Shown here: positions 47,255 through 59,111 of the stretch, in pieces
Layout: each line of letters opens with the position of its first letter
Numbering within the stretch: position 1 is the first letter of the stretch
Assembly: GCF_003114855.1 (NCBI RefSeq)
Contig: NZ_BFBB01000002.1
Location: 434,001 to 498,000 of the forward strand
Direction: 5' to 3'
DNA from: Leptospira ryugenii
GTDB taxonomy: Bacteria; Spirochaetota; Leptospiria; Leptospirales; Leptospiraceae
DNA: 64,000 nucleotides
Position numbers and translations under genes: made by a program
The notes under the pieces: model-generated
What the model was told of the DNA's origin: nothing
Databases searched by the model: none
Seen by the model: only the letters and a program-made list of their open reading frames with translations

Positions 47255-47994
47255 TGAAAACAATGAAGTTACATTTAAAAGTTTGGCGCCAAAAAAATGC
47301 ATCTGACAAAGGCAAGATGGTCAGTTATGAAGCGGACAATGTGAACGAACATATGTCCTTTTTGGAGATGTTGGACGTTGTCAATGAAGGTTTAGTCCAA
47401 AAAGGAGAAGAGCCCATTGCATTCGACCACGACTGCCGAGAAGGGATTTGTGGTTCTTGTTCTATGGTGATCAATGGTGTTCCGCATGGACCAGAAAAGG
47501 GTACGACAACTTGCCAGCTGCACATGAGAAAGTTCAATGATGGGGATACAGTCTACATAGAACCATGGCGCGCAAAGGCATTTCCAGTCGTTAAAGATTT
47601 AGTGGTCGATCGTTCCGCTTTTGATCGTATCATCCAGGCAGGTGGTTATGTGTCTGTTAACACAGGAGGAGCTCCAGACGGAAATGCACTCCCTATCCCG
47701 AAAGTGGATGCTGATCTTGCAATGGATGCAGCAACTTGCATCGGCTGTGGTGCTTGTGTAGCCGCTTGTAAAAATGCATCCGCCATGCTCTTTGTTTCCG
47801 CAAAAGTTTCTCACTTAGCTCTACTCCCACAGGGCCAAGTTGAAAAGAAAGAACGGGTTCGGAAAATGGTGCAGGCAATGGATAAAGAAGGTTTCGGCAA
47901 TTGCACAAACCAATACGAGTGTGAGGCTGCCTGTCCGAAAGAAATCTCTGTCAACTTCATCACAAGATTGAACCGAGAATTCATCGCAAGCTAA
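47254..47994 (+). CDS. sdhB: Succinate dehydrogenase iron-sulfur subunit
   Basis: The 246-residue protein has all three clusters: [2Fe-2S] [13 protein letters not shown]...C, [4Fe-4S] [11 protein letters not shown] and the C-terminal [15 protein letters not shown]. It passes electrons from SdhA to the heme anchor. The ATG shares a base with the sdhA stop (TAATG). A hairpin terminator follows. Confidence 0.97.
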   Translation: MKTMKLHLKVWRQKNASDKGKMVSYEADNVNEHMSFLEMLDVVNEGLVQKGEEPIAFDHDCREGICGSCSMVINGVPHGPEKGTTTCQLHMRKFNDGDTVYIEPWRAKAFPVVKDLVVDRSAFDRIIQAGGYVSVNTGGAPDGNALPIPKVDADLAMDAATCIGCGACVAACKNASAMLFVSAKVSHLALLPQGQVEKKERVRKMVQAMDKEGFGNCTNQYECEAACPKEISVNFITRLNREFIAS

Positions 47995-48009
47995 TCCAAA
48001 CCACAGACC

Positions 48010-48049
48010 CTTACCTCTTGTGTCTTAGGTACGAGAGGTAAGAGTTTTT
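48010..48049 (+). terminator. Rho-independent terminator after sdhCAB
   Basis: CTTACCTCT (48010-48018) pairs with AGAGGTAAG (48034-48042) around a 15-base loop, followed by AGTTTTT. It stands 16 bases after the sdhB stop, before the convergent glycosyltransferase gene. Confidence 0.75.
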
Positions 48050-48079
48050 CCAAAGAACAAAACCTTCGAATCAGCCTAC

Positions 48080-49012
48080 CTACTGAAAGGTGTCCGAAAG
48101 TAAAAACTGCTCTAATGCTCCAAACCAAGATCCATGCGCAAATGGATCTTTCACTATCTTTCGGAAAGCCTCTCTCGCTTCTTTTGGTATCTCTGCCTTT
48201 CGTTTTTCGTAGCCCAAAGCCAAAATTTCCCATTTTCGCACTAGTGTTCTGATCAGAGATTGAAGATTCTCCTCCTTCATTCCATGGGAAAACGTAGAGA
48301 GAATATGCAACATAGAATAGATCCGAAATCGGTCCATGGCTTTGTATCTCATGGAAAGTTGATCGGGGTGTCCACCGTAGCGTATAAGTAAGGTCTCTTT
48401 GAGAAGACCGATTTCCCTCCCCAAGGCAAATATCCGAAGCCAAAGGTCATAGTCTTCACAGGCAGGCAATTCCTCGCGAAAACCGCCAAGTTCCGTCCAG
48501 AGTTCCCTCTTCAAACAGACACTGGAAACCGTGACCAAACAGTTCTCGAGAGATTCTTTGAAGAAAAATCCTTCCCTTTTTTGTAACTTTTGGGGTTGGT
48601 TTACAAATCTTTCCTTTCGTATCCACTCCTCTTCACACTGTGAGACGAAAAGCTGGGGATTGTTTGCATGGAATGCCATTTGCTTTTCTAATTTGGATGG
48701 ATACCATTCATCATCGGAATCTAAAAACGTTAGCCAATCCCCTTGCGACAAGGTAACGGCGTGGTTTCTTGCACTCGAAACACCTTGTTTGGCCTGTCTT
48801 TCCCATTTGAGATTCCAATTTTTTTTTAGTGAGAGACTTTGAACAGTTTGCAGAAAGACTTCTGTCGCTAGAGCTTCTTTGTGATCGCTACCATCGTCGA
48901 TTACGATCAATTCTATATTAGGATAGGTTTGTTTAAGAACTGAATGTACAGCACGTTGGAGAAGCAAACTTCGGTTATGGACAGGGATGATGACGCTAAC
49001 CAGAGGTACCAT
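48080..49012 (-). CDS. Family 2 glycosyltransferase
   Basis: The ATG at 49012 (MVPLVSVIIPVHNRS) is preceded by AGGAGG and gives 310 residues; longer frames start inside the upstream gene. The GT-A motifs are VIIPVHN, IVIDDGSD, GVSSARNHA and FLDSDDEWYPSKL, followed by an acceptor-side CEDYDLWLR. It transfers a sugar from a nucleotide donor, probably for a surface glycan. The acceptor is unknown. It belongs to a minus-strand run with the PLP-fold gene and lepA. Confidence 0.9.
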   Translation of the reverse strand: MVPLVSVIIPVHNRSLLLQRAVHSVLKQTYPNIELIVIDDGSDHKEALATEVFLQTVQSLSLKKNWNLKWERQAKQGVSSARNHAVTLSQGDWLTFLDSDDEWYPSKLEKQMAFHANNPQLFVSQCEEEWIRKERFVNQPQKLQKREGFFFKESLENCLVTVSSVCLKRELWTELGGFREELPACEDYDLWLRIFALGREIGLLKETLLIRYGGHPDQLSMRYKAMDRFRIYSMLHILSTFSHGMKEENLQSLIRTLVRKWEILALGYEKRKAEIPKEAREAFRKIVKDPFAHGSWFGALEQFLLSDTFQ

Positions 49013-49020
49013 TTCGTACT

Positions 49021-49923
49021 TTATCCTCCTATAAAGTTGAGAAAATTGATCTGACCACCTTGGTGCAAATACAACCAAGGTTTGGGATACTTTTCTTTGT
49101 TTGGGAGACTGGTTAAAAATTCTAACATTGGCATAGCATAGAGAGGATCAAAGAGAATTCCCGTAGTTTTAAAGAGACTCTTTGCTTTCTCCCGTTCTCG
49201 TATATCTCGTTTTGCATAGGGTTTTCTTTGTTCATGGATGTTGTCCAAGGAAATGCTATCTTGCCCAAGACCTAAAACTTTCGTTCGCTCGAGAAGTAAT
49301 TCCACAAACTGGGATTTGGATTCTCCTATACACAACCCTTGCACCTCGCATTGGGTTTGGGAAAAAAAATCCTGTGCTGAGAGAAAACTAAGCCCAGAAC
49401 CAATTTCGAGAAAGAGAGTTTTCCTACCAGGATAGGAATTCTCTATCCCTTCCCAAAGTCCTTGTAAGCCTGATACTGCCTCAGGCATAAAACCAAATTC
49501 CGGTAGCCATCCTTCGGCACCAACTTCAAGCTTGTGGGCTAGGAGAGCTTCTTTTCTGGATGAAAACAGCCTCAGATCATTTGCAAAATATTCCACTAAA
49601 CATCGATTTGCTGATCTTTTTGTAGCATCTTTGGTAAATGCAAAGACTTTGCTTTTGTATCCAAGGCAGTGGAAGACGGTAACGAAGGATGCAAGGAAAT
49701 TGCTATGGATGCTTCCCACGATGCAAATGCTTTTGCAGTTTCCTAGTTTAGAGAGAATGCCTTGGATCTTTCGAAGTTTTGTTCCGAAGCCCAAGGGCAA
49801 TGTATCATCTCGAACGAGTATGAGCTCTGGGGTCTCTGGCATGGGCCCAATTTGCTGAAATCGAATGGGAAGCTCTCTCTGGGAGAGCTCTTTGAAAAAA
49901 GAGGAAAGGCTTTTCTCAATCAC
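49021..49923 (-). CDS. Divergent PLP-dependent ACC deaminase/D-cysteine desulfhydrase-like protein
   Basis: The 300-residue protein has the fold-type II order of the ACC-deaminase family: [19 protein letters not shown] (the Lys in GTK is the likely Schiff-base residue), [12 protein letters not shown] in place of GaxQSNH, and [10 protein letters not shown]. The C-terminal GGQINFLNF stands where TGG...LF occurs. Several motifs are degraded, notably the missing His after SN. Substrate unknown. It overlaps lepA by eight bases. Confidence 0.7.
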   Translation of the reverse strand: MIEKSLSSFFKELSQRELPIRFQQIGPMPETPELILVRDDTLPLGFGTKLRKIQGILSKLGNCKSICIVGSIHSNFLASFVTVFHCLGYKSKVFAFTKDATKRSANRCLVEYFANDLRLFSSRKEALLAHKLEVGAEGWLPEFGFMPEAVSGLQGLWEGIENSYPGRKTLFLEIGSGLSFLSAQDFFSQTQCEVQGLCIGESKSQFVELLLERTKVLGLGQDSISLDNIHEQRKPYAKRDIREREKAKSLFKTTGILFDPLYAMPMLEFLTSLPNKEKYPKPWLYLHQGGQINFLNFIGG

Positions 49924-51721
49924 TCGTTTTTAAAATGGACAAAAAGGCTTCCTGTGGGATCTCCACATTGCCAATTTGCTTCATTCGTTTTTTACCTTCT
50001 TTCTGTTTTTCCAAAAGTTTTTTCTTACGGGAGATATCTCCTCCGTAGCACTTTGCCGTTACATTTTTTCGCAAGGCAGAGATGCTTTCTCTTGCGATCA
50101 CCTTAGAACCTAAGGCCGCTTGGATAGGAATCATAAATTGATGTCTAGGAATCAAATCTTTTAGTTTTTCAATGATGGCCCTACCTCGTTCTTCTGCTTT
50201 GGATTTATGCACAATAGAGGAAAGGGCATCCACAGGTTCCCCATTCACAAGGATGTCCATTCGAACCAGTTTGGATTCTCGGTAGCCTACTTCTTCGTAA
50301 TCTAGAGAGGCGTAGCCTTTAGTGTAGGATTTTAATTTATCATAAAATTGAAATATAAGTTCTGTGAGCGGGAGTTCGTATGTTAGCTGAACTTTATCTT
50401 TGGAAAGATAAACAGTATCCATATGCACTCCTCTTTTTTCAATCACGAGAGACATGATATTGCCCACATAGGTCTCAGGGGAAATGATGGTAGCTTTTAC
50501 AAAGGGTTCTTCTGCTTTCTCTATCGAGACAGGGTCAGGCCATTTGGAGGGGTTGTCGATTTCCACTGTCTCGTCTTTGGAGGTTGTGATCCTGAATTTA
50601 ACGGACGGAGCCGTTGTGATCAGAGCTAAATTAAATTCCCTTTCAAGTCTTTCCTGTACGATCTCCATATGAAGAAGTCCCAGGTAACCCACACGAAATC
50701 CGAATCCCAGTGCAATGGAGTTTTCCCTTTCGAAAGTTAAAGCTGAATCATTTAGCTTTAACTTTTCGATCGCATCTACCAAAACTTCAAAATCTTCGCC
50801 ATTGATGGGAAAAAGACCGGCAAACACCATTGGTTTTGCATCTTTAAATCCTTGCACAACCGAATCAGTTGGGTCATTGCTCAGGGTAATGGTATCTCCC
50901 GTTTTGGCATCTCCCATCTTCTTCATTCCAGCAACTACATATCCTACATCACCTGACTGGAGTTCCTCGACGGGAACCATTGTCAGTCGGTTAACACCTA
51001 CTTCGGTTACTATAAAATCCCTACCCACATTCATCATGTGGATTTGTTCCCCTTTCTTTAACTTCCCATTGAACAGACGTATCTTTGCAACCACACCCAT
51101 ATATGTATCGAAAAAGGAATCGTAAATAAGAGCTTTTAGTGGAGCATTTCTGTCACCTTTGGGCGGAGGGATCATTTTACAAATTGCTTCTAGTACATCC
51201 TTTACGTTCAGTCCAGTTTTTGCCGAAATGGGAATTGCTTCATCTGGATTCAATCCTAGAGATTCTTCAATCATGATTTTGCACTTATCTATATCGGCGG
51301 AAGGTAGATCGATTTTGTTAATGACAGGGATGATACGAAGGTCAAGCTCCATTGCCAGGTATAAGTTAGCTAAGGTTTGCGCTTCCACACCTTGGCTTGC
51401 ATCGACGATCAAAAGGACACCTTCACAAGCCGCCAAGGAACGAGAAACTTCGTACGTAAAGTCCACGTGGCCAGGAGTATCAATCAGATTTAGGTGGTAT
51501 AAATTTCCATCATTGGCTCGGTAATCAAAAGAAGCATTGTTTGCCTTAATGGTGATGCCTCTCTCCCTTTCGATGTCCATGGAATCTAGGATTTGGTCTT
51601 TTTTGGTTCTTTGGTCTGTGACAAGGCCAATCTCCAGGAGTCGATCGGCCAATGTGGATTTTCCATGGTCCACATGTGCTATGATCGAAAAATTCCGAGT
51701 GTTTTGTTGGCGATCGTTCAT
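49916..51721 (-). CDS. lepA: Elongation factor 4 (LepA)
   Basis: This 601-residue GTPase has the G motifs [17 protein letters not shown] and NKIDLPSAD, and the LepA-specific C-terminal domain ([16 protein letters not shown], then [45 protein letters not shown]). It back-translocates stalled ribosomes. The start is ATG 51721, divergent from eno with about 130 bases between them. Confidence 0.97.
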   Translation of the reverse strand: MNDRQQNTRNFSIIAHVDHGKSTLADRLLEIGLVTDQRTKKDQILDSMDIERERGITIKANNASFDYRANDGNLYHLNLIDTPGHVDFTYEVSRSLAACEGVLLIVDASQGVEAQTLANLYLAMELDLRIIPVINKIDLPSADIDKCKIMIEESLGLNPDEAIPISAKTGLNVKDVLEAICKMIPPPKGDRNAPLKALIYDSFFDTYMGVVAKIRLFNGKLKKGEQIHMMNVGRDFIVTEVGVNRLTMVPVEELQSGDVGYVVAGMKKMGDAKTGDTITLSNDPTDSVVQGFKDAKPMVFAGLFPINGEDFEVLVDAIEKLKLNDSALTFERENSIALGFGFRVGYLGLLHMEIVQERLEREFNLALITTAPSVKFRITTSKDETVEIDNPSKWPDPVSIEKAEEPFVKATIISPETYVGNIMSLVIEKRGVHMDTVYLSKDKVQLTYELPLTELIFQFYDKLKSYTKGYASLDYEEVGYRESKLVRMDILVNGEPVDALSSIVHKSKAEERGRAIIEKLKDLIPRHQFMIPIQAALGSKVIARESISALRKNVTAKCYGGDISRKKKLLEKQKEGKKRMKQIGNVEIPQEAFLSILKTSD

Positions 51722-51753
51722 AGCAATTCCCTCATTTTTATGTCATTTTTTAG

Positions 51754-53154
<1,401 letters not shown>

Positions 53155-53155
53155 A

Positions 53156-53602
53156 ATGAAAGCCGGGAAAGCCTCACTTCTAGTCGGATATCTTTGCACA
53201 CTGTTTTATGCGGTCGTTCTGTCCTCATCTGGACTCGCAGAACAGAGACTACTCGCCAAAGAACACCAAAAGATATCCGAAGAGGTGGAGCGCCTTGCCA
53301 TTGAAAACCAAGTTTTGGAGGAAAGAGAAAAACGCCTCCAAAATGATTCCTATGCCTTGGAAAAAGAAGCTAGGAAGTATTACCTCCTATCTGAATCCTC
53401 ACGAGTGATCAAATTTGTGGAAGCCATGAGTGCAAAGGAACTGAGCCCCAGTGGTCCAAAAGCCGCTCAGGTTTCCCTACAAATGAAAATGACAGAGCCA
53501 CCTCTCTTTGTCCTAAGATTCTTTTATATTTCTTTCAGTGTTTTCTTATGCTTGGGAGTATATTTCAAATTGAAAAGCTTGCCTCCTCAGTCTAAGCTTT
53601 GA
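53156..53602 (+). CDS. FtsB/DivIC-like cell division protein with extra C-terminal helix
   Basis: The 148-residue protein has an N-terminal helix (about 8-27), a coiled coil ([30 protein letters not shown], in pieces) and the [16 protein letters not shown] segment that matches the FtsB/DivIC end motif. A second hydrophobic helix ([18 protein letters not shown], about 116-135) is unusual for FtsB. The position right after eno matches E. coli eno-ftsB. It should act with FtsL/FtsQ at the septum. Confidence 0.75.
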   Translation: MKAGKASLLVGYLCTLFYAVVLSSSGLAEQRLLAKEHQKISEEVERLAIENQVLEEREKRLQNDSYALEKEARKYYLLSESSRVIKFVEAMSAKELSPSGPKAAQVSLQMKMTEPPLFVLRFFYISFSVFLCLGVYFKLKSLPPQSKL

Positions 53603-53613
53603 AGACTGAAATT

Positions 53614-54222
53614 ATGCCAGATACAGAAGCACCAGAAAAAGAAATTACAGAAACCTTACAAGACCTTATCAGCGATAAAAACATCGGAAAGAAGTTCCTT
53701 GAAAAAAGAAAAATCTTCCTTTGGGGACCAGTCACAGATGAATCTTCCAAAGATCTCGTAAATAAACTTCTCTACCTCGAGTTAATGGAACCGGGCAAAC
53801 CTATCACCTTTTATATCAATAGTCCAGGTGGTGTGGTAACTTCGGGTATGGTTGTTTACGATACCATGCAAATGATTTCAAGCCCTGTGTACACCGTATG
53901 TATGGGGATGGCAGCATCTATGGGCTCCATTCTTCTCATTGGTGGTAAAAAAGGCCATCGCTACATTTGGCCGAACGGTCGAGTGATGATCCACCAACCC
54001 TCCATCGGAGGTCAGATCCAAGCTCCAGCTACTGATCTTTTGATCCACGCCAAAGATATCATAAAAACCAAAGAAAAGCTGAATCGACTTTTGGCGGATG
54101 CTTGCGGAAAGTCCTACGATCAATTGGTAGAGGATACGGATCGGGATTATTACATGGATGCAGAAGAAGCCATTGCTTATGGCATCGTAGACAAGCTTGT
54201 CACCAGCGTCGACGTTGGTTGA
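53614..54222 (+). CDS. clpP: ATP-dependent Clp protease proteolytic subunit
   Basis: From ATG 53614 the protein has 202 residues; a TTG at 53599, overlapping the FtsB-like stop, is an alternative. The catalytic Ser is in [13 protein letters not shown] (near residue 100), the His in MIHQPSIGG (near 125) and the Asp follows in [12 protein letters not shown]. It forms the double-heptamer chamber with ClpX or ClpA. The family may be a second ClpP paralogue in Leptospira; which one cannot be told from the window. Confidence 0.95.
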   Translation: MPDTEAPEKEITETLQDLISDKNIGKKFLEKRKIFLWGPVTDESSKDLVNKLLYLELMEPGKPITFYINSPGGVVTSGMVVYDTMQMISSPVYTVCMGMAASMGSILLIGGKKGHRYIWPNGRVMIHQPSIGGQIQAPATDLLIHAKDIIKTKEKLNRLLADACGKSYDQLVEDTDRDYYMDAEEAIAYGIVDKLVTSVDVG

Positions 54223-55219
54223 AAAAAGATTTACCCCTCGGAGATTCCTTGAGGGGAAACATCTACAAACCGTTTACAATGTGCTCTTTCCACCTGATAA
54301 TTCTCTGGCGGAAGAGTACTTCAATGAAGCCATAGTTTTACCAACGATCGATGGAACCGAAGACCATTTATGGTTAGAGCACAACCCACCCCTTTCCCTT
54401 TCCAAAAACAAAGAAGCTAAGTGGAACGGTCACTACATCATCCTAATCCACGGGATGGAAGGTAGTTCAGAATCTCATTATATGGTAAGTGTAGGAAAAG
54501 AAGCTCTCCTGCGAGGCTATGGTGTGATTCGAATGAATCTACGCAACTGTGGAAAAGGATTAGGTCTTGCGAGAAAACCTTATAATGCAGGTCAGTCGGA
54601 AGACTTGGATGCAGTCCTAAGTTATGTAGAGAGGTATTATACAAAAAAATATGTTGTGAGCGGTTTTTCCCTCTCAGCAAATTTAGTCTTAAAGTATTTC
54701 GGAGAGAATCGAAAATTTAAGGCCCGCGCTTTTTCCGCAACTTCTCCACCTTTAGATTTACGCAGGAGTTGTGACTTCATCGATTCACGGGCTGGACTTT
54801 TCTACCGAACCCATTTTTTAACAACGATGAAAGAGAAAGTGGAGTCTGGGATCTATGATATCTCACGCTCAGCCATAGAGAAGGTTTTGAAATCCAAGAC
54901 TTTTTTTGATTTTGATGAGTTTTTTACAGCACCAATGTCTGGATATAAAAATGTTTTAGAATATTATAATATATGCTCAAGTAGCCGATACCTTTCAAAT
55001 ATAAAAACACCTGGGCTTGTTATACACGCGGATGATGACCCAGTTGTACCTTCGGAAGTATGGAGAGAAATTGACTGGCAAAAGTTCCAAAACATAGAAA
55101 CAATCTTAACTGAAAAAGGTGGACACGTCGGTTTTATTTCCGACTCTACTTCTGATTATCCTGACGGCAGATGGTTGCCCAAAATGATTATGGATTTTTT
55201 TGATCGTAAACTTTCCTAG
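54197..55219 (+). CDS. YheT-family alpha/beta hydrolase
   Basis: The 340-residue protein has the family start [15 protein letters not shown], oxyanion loop [13 protein letters not shown], nucleophile elbow [14 protein letters not shown] (Ser near 157), Asp in HADDDPVVP and His in KGGHVGF. It lacks membrane segments. The substrate is unknown; YheT-like enzymes are esterases. The start (TTG 54197 or 54215) lies inside the clpP end. Confidence 0.88.
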   Translation: MSPASTLVEKRFTPRRFLEGKHLQTVYNVLFPPDNSLAEEYFNEAIVLPTIDGTEDHLWLEHNPPLSLSKNKEAKWNGHYIILIHGMEGSSESHYMVSVGKEALLRGYGVIRMNLRNCGKGLGLARKPYNAGQSEDLDAVLSYVERYYTKKYVVSGFSLSANLVLKYFGENRKFKARAFSATSPPLDLRRSCDFIDSRAGLFYRTHFLTTMKEKVESGIYDISRSAIEKVLKSKTFFDFDEFFTAPMSGYKNVLEYYNICSSSRYLSNIKTPGLVIHADDDPVVPSEVWREIDWQKFQNIETILTEKGGHVGFISDSTSDYPDGRWLPKMIMDFFDRKLS

Positions 55220-55243
55220 TGCAGAATTCGATTCGGAGGGATC

Positions 55244-56629
55244 ATGAGAGATTTATTGAAAGAATGTTTAGCTGGTGAAACAGAACTTGTAGAGTTAAGG
55301 TACCACCATAAAGAAAATAGATCCTTTTTTGCTGAAAAAAATCGTATAGAATCGAGTTCTCTTCGGAAACGAAGTGGTGTAGGCGTGCGTGTGCTCCATA
55401 ATGGAACTTGGGGTTTTGCCTCCACAAGTGAGATATCAAAGGTCTCCATACAAAACGCAATTCTCAGAGCAAAAAAGGTAGCAGATCTTTCTTCTTCCTT
55501 GCGCCATGATAAGATCGGTCGCCTTCCCGAAGTTACATTTGCGAAGGGTGATTTTATCGGAGCGGGCATTGCCGACTTTCGGAACCGAACGGTCGAAGAA
55601 AAGTTAGAACTCGTTTTGAAAACGCAAGAAAAAGCCAGCAAATCTTCCCCCCTCCTACAATCCGTTGGTTGTGGTTATTCTGAAATTTATGAAGAAAAGG
55701 CAATCGTTAGCTCCGATGGTGCCGATGCCTTTTTCTCTATGGTTCGTCCAGAATTCCGAGTGAATGCTGTCGCCAATGAAGCAGGTAAATTAGAAACAGG
55801 ATCAGAATCAATCGGGGTGACTGGTGGCTGGGATTGCCTATTCCGTAACCAATCTCCTGATGAACTCTCTGAAGAGGCCTGTAAAACAGCCCTTGATCTT
55901 CTCAAATCGGAATTGCCGAAAGGTGGTCTTTCCATGGTAATCCTCTCTCCGTCCATCGTTGGTTTACTTGTGCATGAGGCCATTGGTCATACCGTGGAAG
56001 CTGATTTCGTTTTAGCTGGAAGTGTAGCGAATGGCAAACTTGGCAAACGAGTGGGATCAGATCTTGTCAATCTCTGCGATTCTGGACAGTCTGAATACTA
56101 CGAAGGAGCAGGTGGAACAATTCCTGTAGATGACGAAGGCGTTCTACCTGAACGGACAGTAATCATTGAGAATGGAATTTTAAAATCCTATTTACACAAC
56201 CGTGAAACAGCCGCTAAATTTGGAGTAAAGCCTACTGGGTCTGCAAGAGCCTGGGAGTATTCTGATGTTCCTTTGATCCGCATGAGAAACACATATCTAA
56301 TGCCTGGCCAATCCAGTTTGGAAGAGATGATCGCAAACACTCAGGATGGTTACTTCTTAGATGGTGCAAAAAATGGACAAGCCGATGCCACAGGTGAGTT
56401 TATGTTTGCCGTTCAAAAAGCCTATAGAATTCGGAATGGAAAAATTGCCGAGCTTCTGAAAGGTGTTACGGTTTCTGGCCTTGCTTTTGATGTATTGCAA
56501 AGTGTGGACATGGTATCGAAAGAATTTCGTTGGGATTTAGGTTCAGGACATTGCGGAAAAGGCCAACCTGCAAAAGTGGATGCGGGTGGACCTTATATCA
56601 GAACCAAAGTTTTGCTAGGTGGCAATTGA
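55244..56629 (+). CDS. tldD: TldD metalloprotease subunit
   Basis: The 461-residue protein has the zinc motif VHEAIGHTVEADF (HExxxH, near residue 244), the TldD-specific GGTIPVDDEG and late LGSGHCGKGQP. TldD and TldE form a heterodimer that cleaves unfolded peptides and matures some RiPPs. The partner gene follows with an ATGA overlap. Confidence 0.95.
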   Translation: MRDLLKECLAGETELVELRYHHKENRSFFAEKNRIESSSLRKRSGVGVRVLHNGTWGFASTSEISKVSIQNAILRAKKVADLSSSLRHDKIGRLPEVTFAKGDFIGAGIADFRNRTVEEKLELVLKTQEKASKSSPLLQSVGCGYSEIYEEKAIVSSDGADAFFSMVRPEFRVNAVANEAGKLETGSESIGVTGGWDCLFRNQSPDELSEEACKTALDLLKSELPKGGLSMVILSPSIVGLLVHEAIGHTVEADFVLAGSVANGKLGKRVGSDLVNLCDSGQSEYYEGAGGTIPVDDEGVLPERTVIIENGILKSYLHNRETAAKFGVKPTGSARAWEYSDVPLIRMRNTYLMPGQSSLEEMIANTQDGYFLDGAKNGQADATGEFMFAVQKAYRIRNGKIAELLKGVTVSGLAFDVLQSVDMVSKEFRWDLGSGHCGKGQPAKVDAGGPYIRTKVLLGGN

Positions 56630-58011
56630 TGGATAAAATCGCACTGGAAGCAAAGATCTCCGAACAAAGAGATCACCTTACTTCTCTCGTTTTACGTGCA
56701 AAACAAAATGGTATCGATGAGCTTGAAATTTTTTCCAGTTATGGCTTTTCTGAGGAAGTTACTTTAGAAAAAAATGATCTAAACAATTGTGCCTCGACAG
56801 AAGAAAATATGTTTGGTATCCGTGTGGTTCACAAAGGCTGCCAAGGGTTTCTCACCACAAACCATCTCCCCAGTTTATGGGAATCCATCCTAGAGGCGCA
56901 GAGCCTAGCAAAATCTCAAACTACTCCGGATCCTTCCTTGGTCCTACCGGAGGTGCGGCCTTTAGAAGTTCGTCCCGAAGGATACCGCTCTGCCATTGAT
57001 GCCGTTTCCATAGAAGATTTGGTAGGGATTGCAAAGTCTATCCTCGAGAGGAGACGGGATGAATATCCCCTCGTCAATATTGATTCAGGCGATATTACAA
57101 TTTCTAAAGGTTTCAAAATGATCATCTCCTCAAAAGGAGTGTATGGTGCGGAACTTGGCGCCGGGATTTCTGCTTCAGTCATGGGGATGGCTGTGCAGGG
57201 TGAGGATATAGGGAGTTTTGACTATGACAGTGCGAGTGCAGAAGACTTAGAAACATTTTTACCAAAATGGCAAAAAGCGTTCCAGAAATTTGGTGATAAC
57301 TGTATGGGCGCACTGGGAGCGAGAACAATTCAGAGTTTTAAGGGAAAAATTTTATTACCACCGGACGCTGTGTACTCTTTTTTTCTCGGATCCTTCTTGG
57401 GTTCTTTAAACGGAACTAGTTTAAGAAAAGGAAAGAGCAAGATGGCCAATCGTTTGGGCACCCAGGTCGCGGATTCTCGGCTCTCTATCTGGGAAGACCC
57501 AACATTGGAGTCTCGTTCAGGCACAACTGCATTTGATCGAGAGGGCCAACCAACTAAGAAACAAGACATTCTGAAAGACGGTGTCCTTTCGAGTTATTTT
57601 TACAATACCTATGAGGCAAAAAAGGCAGGCCTCCCCGCGTCCAATGGTTTTGCAACGGGTGGCGCACAGAGTTTACCCGGCTGTGGACCTAGACAATTGC
57701 AAATCCAGGCAGGTACAGAGGCAAAGGATTCCTTTTTTTCTCTGAAGGAAAAGGTTCTATATATCAATCGTATTTCTGGAACCAGTGATGCCGCGTCAGG
57801 TGATTTCTCAGGAGTTGTGAAAGGAGGATTCCTCTTAGAATCAGGAGAAAAGATTCCGATCAAAGAGGTACAAATAGTAGGCAATGTTTTTGACTCTCTC
57901 CACCAAATCGAGGCTATTTCGAAGGAAGGCGAACTTCTAGGTGAGTCCTACTTTGTTCCATATTTTTTGATGGATGGCTATTCCATTACAGGAATGGAGA
58001 ATGGCAAATAA
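56629..58011 (+). CDS. tldE: TldE/PmbA metalloprotease partner
   Basis: The ATG at 56629 gives 460 residues (MDKIALEAKISEQRDHL). It shows the PmbA pattern (GIRVVHKGCQGFLTTNHL, GNCMGALGARTIQSFKGKILLPPDAVYSF in pieces, later GLPASNGFATGGAQSLPGC) but no HExxxH, as expected of the inactive partner. It overlaps tldD by one base pair of codons and the next gene by 11 bases. Confidence 0.93.
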   Translation: MDKIALEAKISEQRDHLTSLVLRAKQNGIDELEIFSSYGFSEEVTLEKNDLNNCASTEENMFGIRVVHKGCQGFLTTNHLPSLWESILEAQSLAKSQTTPDPSLVLPEVRPLEVRPEGYRSAIDAVSIEDLVGIAKSILERRRDEYPLVNIDSGDITISKGFKMIISSKGVYGAELGAGISASVMGMAVQGEDIGSFDYDSASAEDLETFLPKWQKAFQKFGDNCMGALGARTIQSFKGKILLPPDAVYSFFLGSFLGSLNGTSLRKGKSKMANRLGTQVADSRLSIWEDPTLESRSGTTAFDREGQPTKKQDILKDGVLSSYFYNTYEAKKAGLPASNGFATGGAQSLPGCGPRQLQIQAGTEAKDSFFSLKEKVLYINRISGTSDAASGDFSGVVKGGFLLESGEKIPIKEVQIVGNVFDSLHQIEAISKEGELLGESYFVPYFLMDGYSITGMENGK

Positions 58012-58549
58012 TTCCCCTACCCCTGAAATCTTAGAACGGCCATTAGGTGCCTCTTTTTTTCTAATTTTGTCTTACCAAGAAGAAAAGGTTTATTTTGAAG
58101 TGAAGAACCAATGGGAAAAAAAATACTCCAAAGTTAGTTATGAATCGATTCCCCTCCCCAAATGGGAGCTTGATCCTACCGAAAAACTTCAATCCATTTC
58201 TGCAAAGTTTACAAGGATTCTCTCCTTTCGAAGAAGGATCCACCGAGAAGAGTTAGTGGAAATCAAAAAAGATTGCATCGAAGCCCAAAATGTTTGGCGT
58301 AAAGAGGATCCTCTCTTACGTCTTGTGCCTGGCTATCTAACATCACATAATGTTGTGATTGCACAGTCAAAGGATGATTTTCATCGGATTTACCTATACC
58401 AAGGTGTTTTTTCTGAAATTGTGTATGTCTATCATTCCGGAAAATTTTCTGTCTTAGATACGGCACCTCTTTTTTTTAAGAACCAGGAGGCCATTTACTT
58501 TTTCCATAATCTTCGAGAGTCATATGAATACAATAAATTCAAAGATTAA
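58001..58549 (+). CDS. DUF4416-family protein
   Basis: The ATG at 58001 (MANNSPTPEILERPLGA) gives 182 residues. The DUF4416 core is visible: RRRIHREELVEIKKDCIEAQNVW, GYLTSHNVVIAQSKDDFHRIYLYQGVFSEIV (in pieces) and FKNQEAIYFFHNLRESY. The usual WTYPDY end motif is replaced by DTAPLFF. The function of the family is not known. It overlaps tldE by 11 bases and the next lipoprotein gene by 26. Confidence 0.82.
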   Translation: MANNSPTPEILERPLGASFFLILSYQEEKVYFEVKNQWEKKYSKVSYESIPLPKWELDPTEKLQSISAKFTRILSFRRRIHREELVEIKKDCIEAQNVWRKEDPLLRLVPGYLTSHNVVIAQSKDDFHRIYLYQGVFSEIVYVYHSGKFSVLDTAPLFFKNQEAIYFFHNLRESYEYNKFKD

Positions 58550-59111
58550 AGGATTTAGCTTTCTTTTCTGTATTGCCTTTTATTTAAATTGCCAGCTAAC
58601 AGAGAATGGTGAATTAAAGGTAATAAAAATAGAGTTTTGCGATAACTTCAACAACCAGTTGGAGTGCACAGAAAAAAAGAAGGCAAAGGACTGGCTCTCT
58701 ATCCCAAGGACAAAATTGGGAAAAGAATCTGAAAATTGGGAAAATCTCGGAAATTATCTATATTTTCATGTACGTGAGACACCAGGAATCCTTCTCCATT
58801 TCTCTCGAAATCTTACCGCAGAGGAGAGCAAACAGTTTAAAGGCAATTTCAAAGCATACTTAGGAATAAATGGCTATGAAGAAAAGATGGAAGGCTTAGA
58901 AATCGGAACATCAAATATTGCCTCGTTTCACTATTTAGGTTCCCTACTCAAGGATTGGATGAGAAAAAAAGGAATCGCAAAAGAAAAGGTCAACTTCGAC
59001 CTGATCAATCCACTCCTATTGCAATATCGCTATGAACTTCCTGATGGAACGGGGCAATCGCTCCAACGTGAGTTGTACCTAAATTGGTCAGATGGTGATT
59101 TTCCAAAATAG
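58524..59111 (+). CDS. Hypothetical lipoprotein
   Basis: The 195-residue protein has a signal ending in FYLNC (Cys23), a spirochaetal lipobox. The mature part is mixed (KVIKIEFCDNFNNQLECTEKK, then YLYFHVRETPGILLHFSR), with two further Cys that could form a disulfide. Function unknown. Its 3' end overlaps the convergent lipid-kinase-like gene by 24 bases. Confidence 0.7.
   Translation: MNTINSKIKGFSFLFCIAFYLNCQLTENGELKVIKIEFCDNFNNQLECTEKKKAKDWLSIPRTKLGKESENWENLGNYLYFHVRETPGILLHFSRNLTAEESKQFKGNFKAYLGINGYEEKMEGLEIGTSNIASFHYLGSLLKDWMRKKGIAKEKVNFDLINPLLLQYRYELPDGTGQSLQRELYLNWSDGDFPK

Noticed and set aside
51159..51524. 121-codon plus-strand ORF inside lepA
   Set aside because: Antisense to highly conserved GTPase sequence; no independent start signal.
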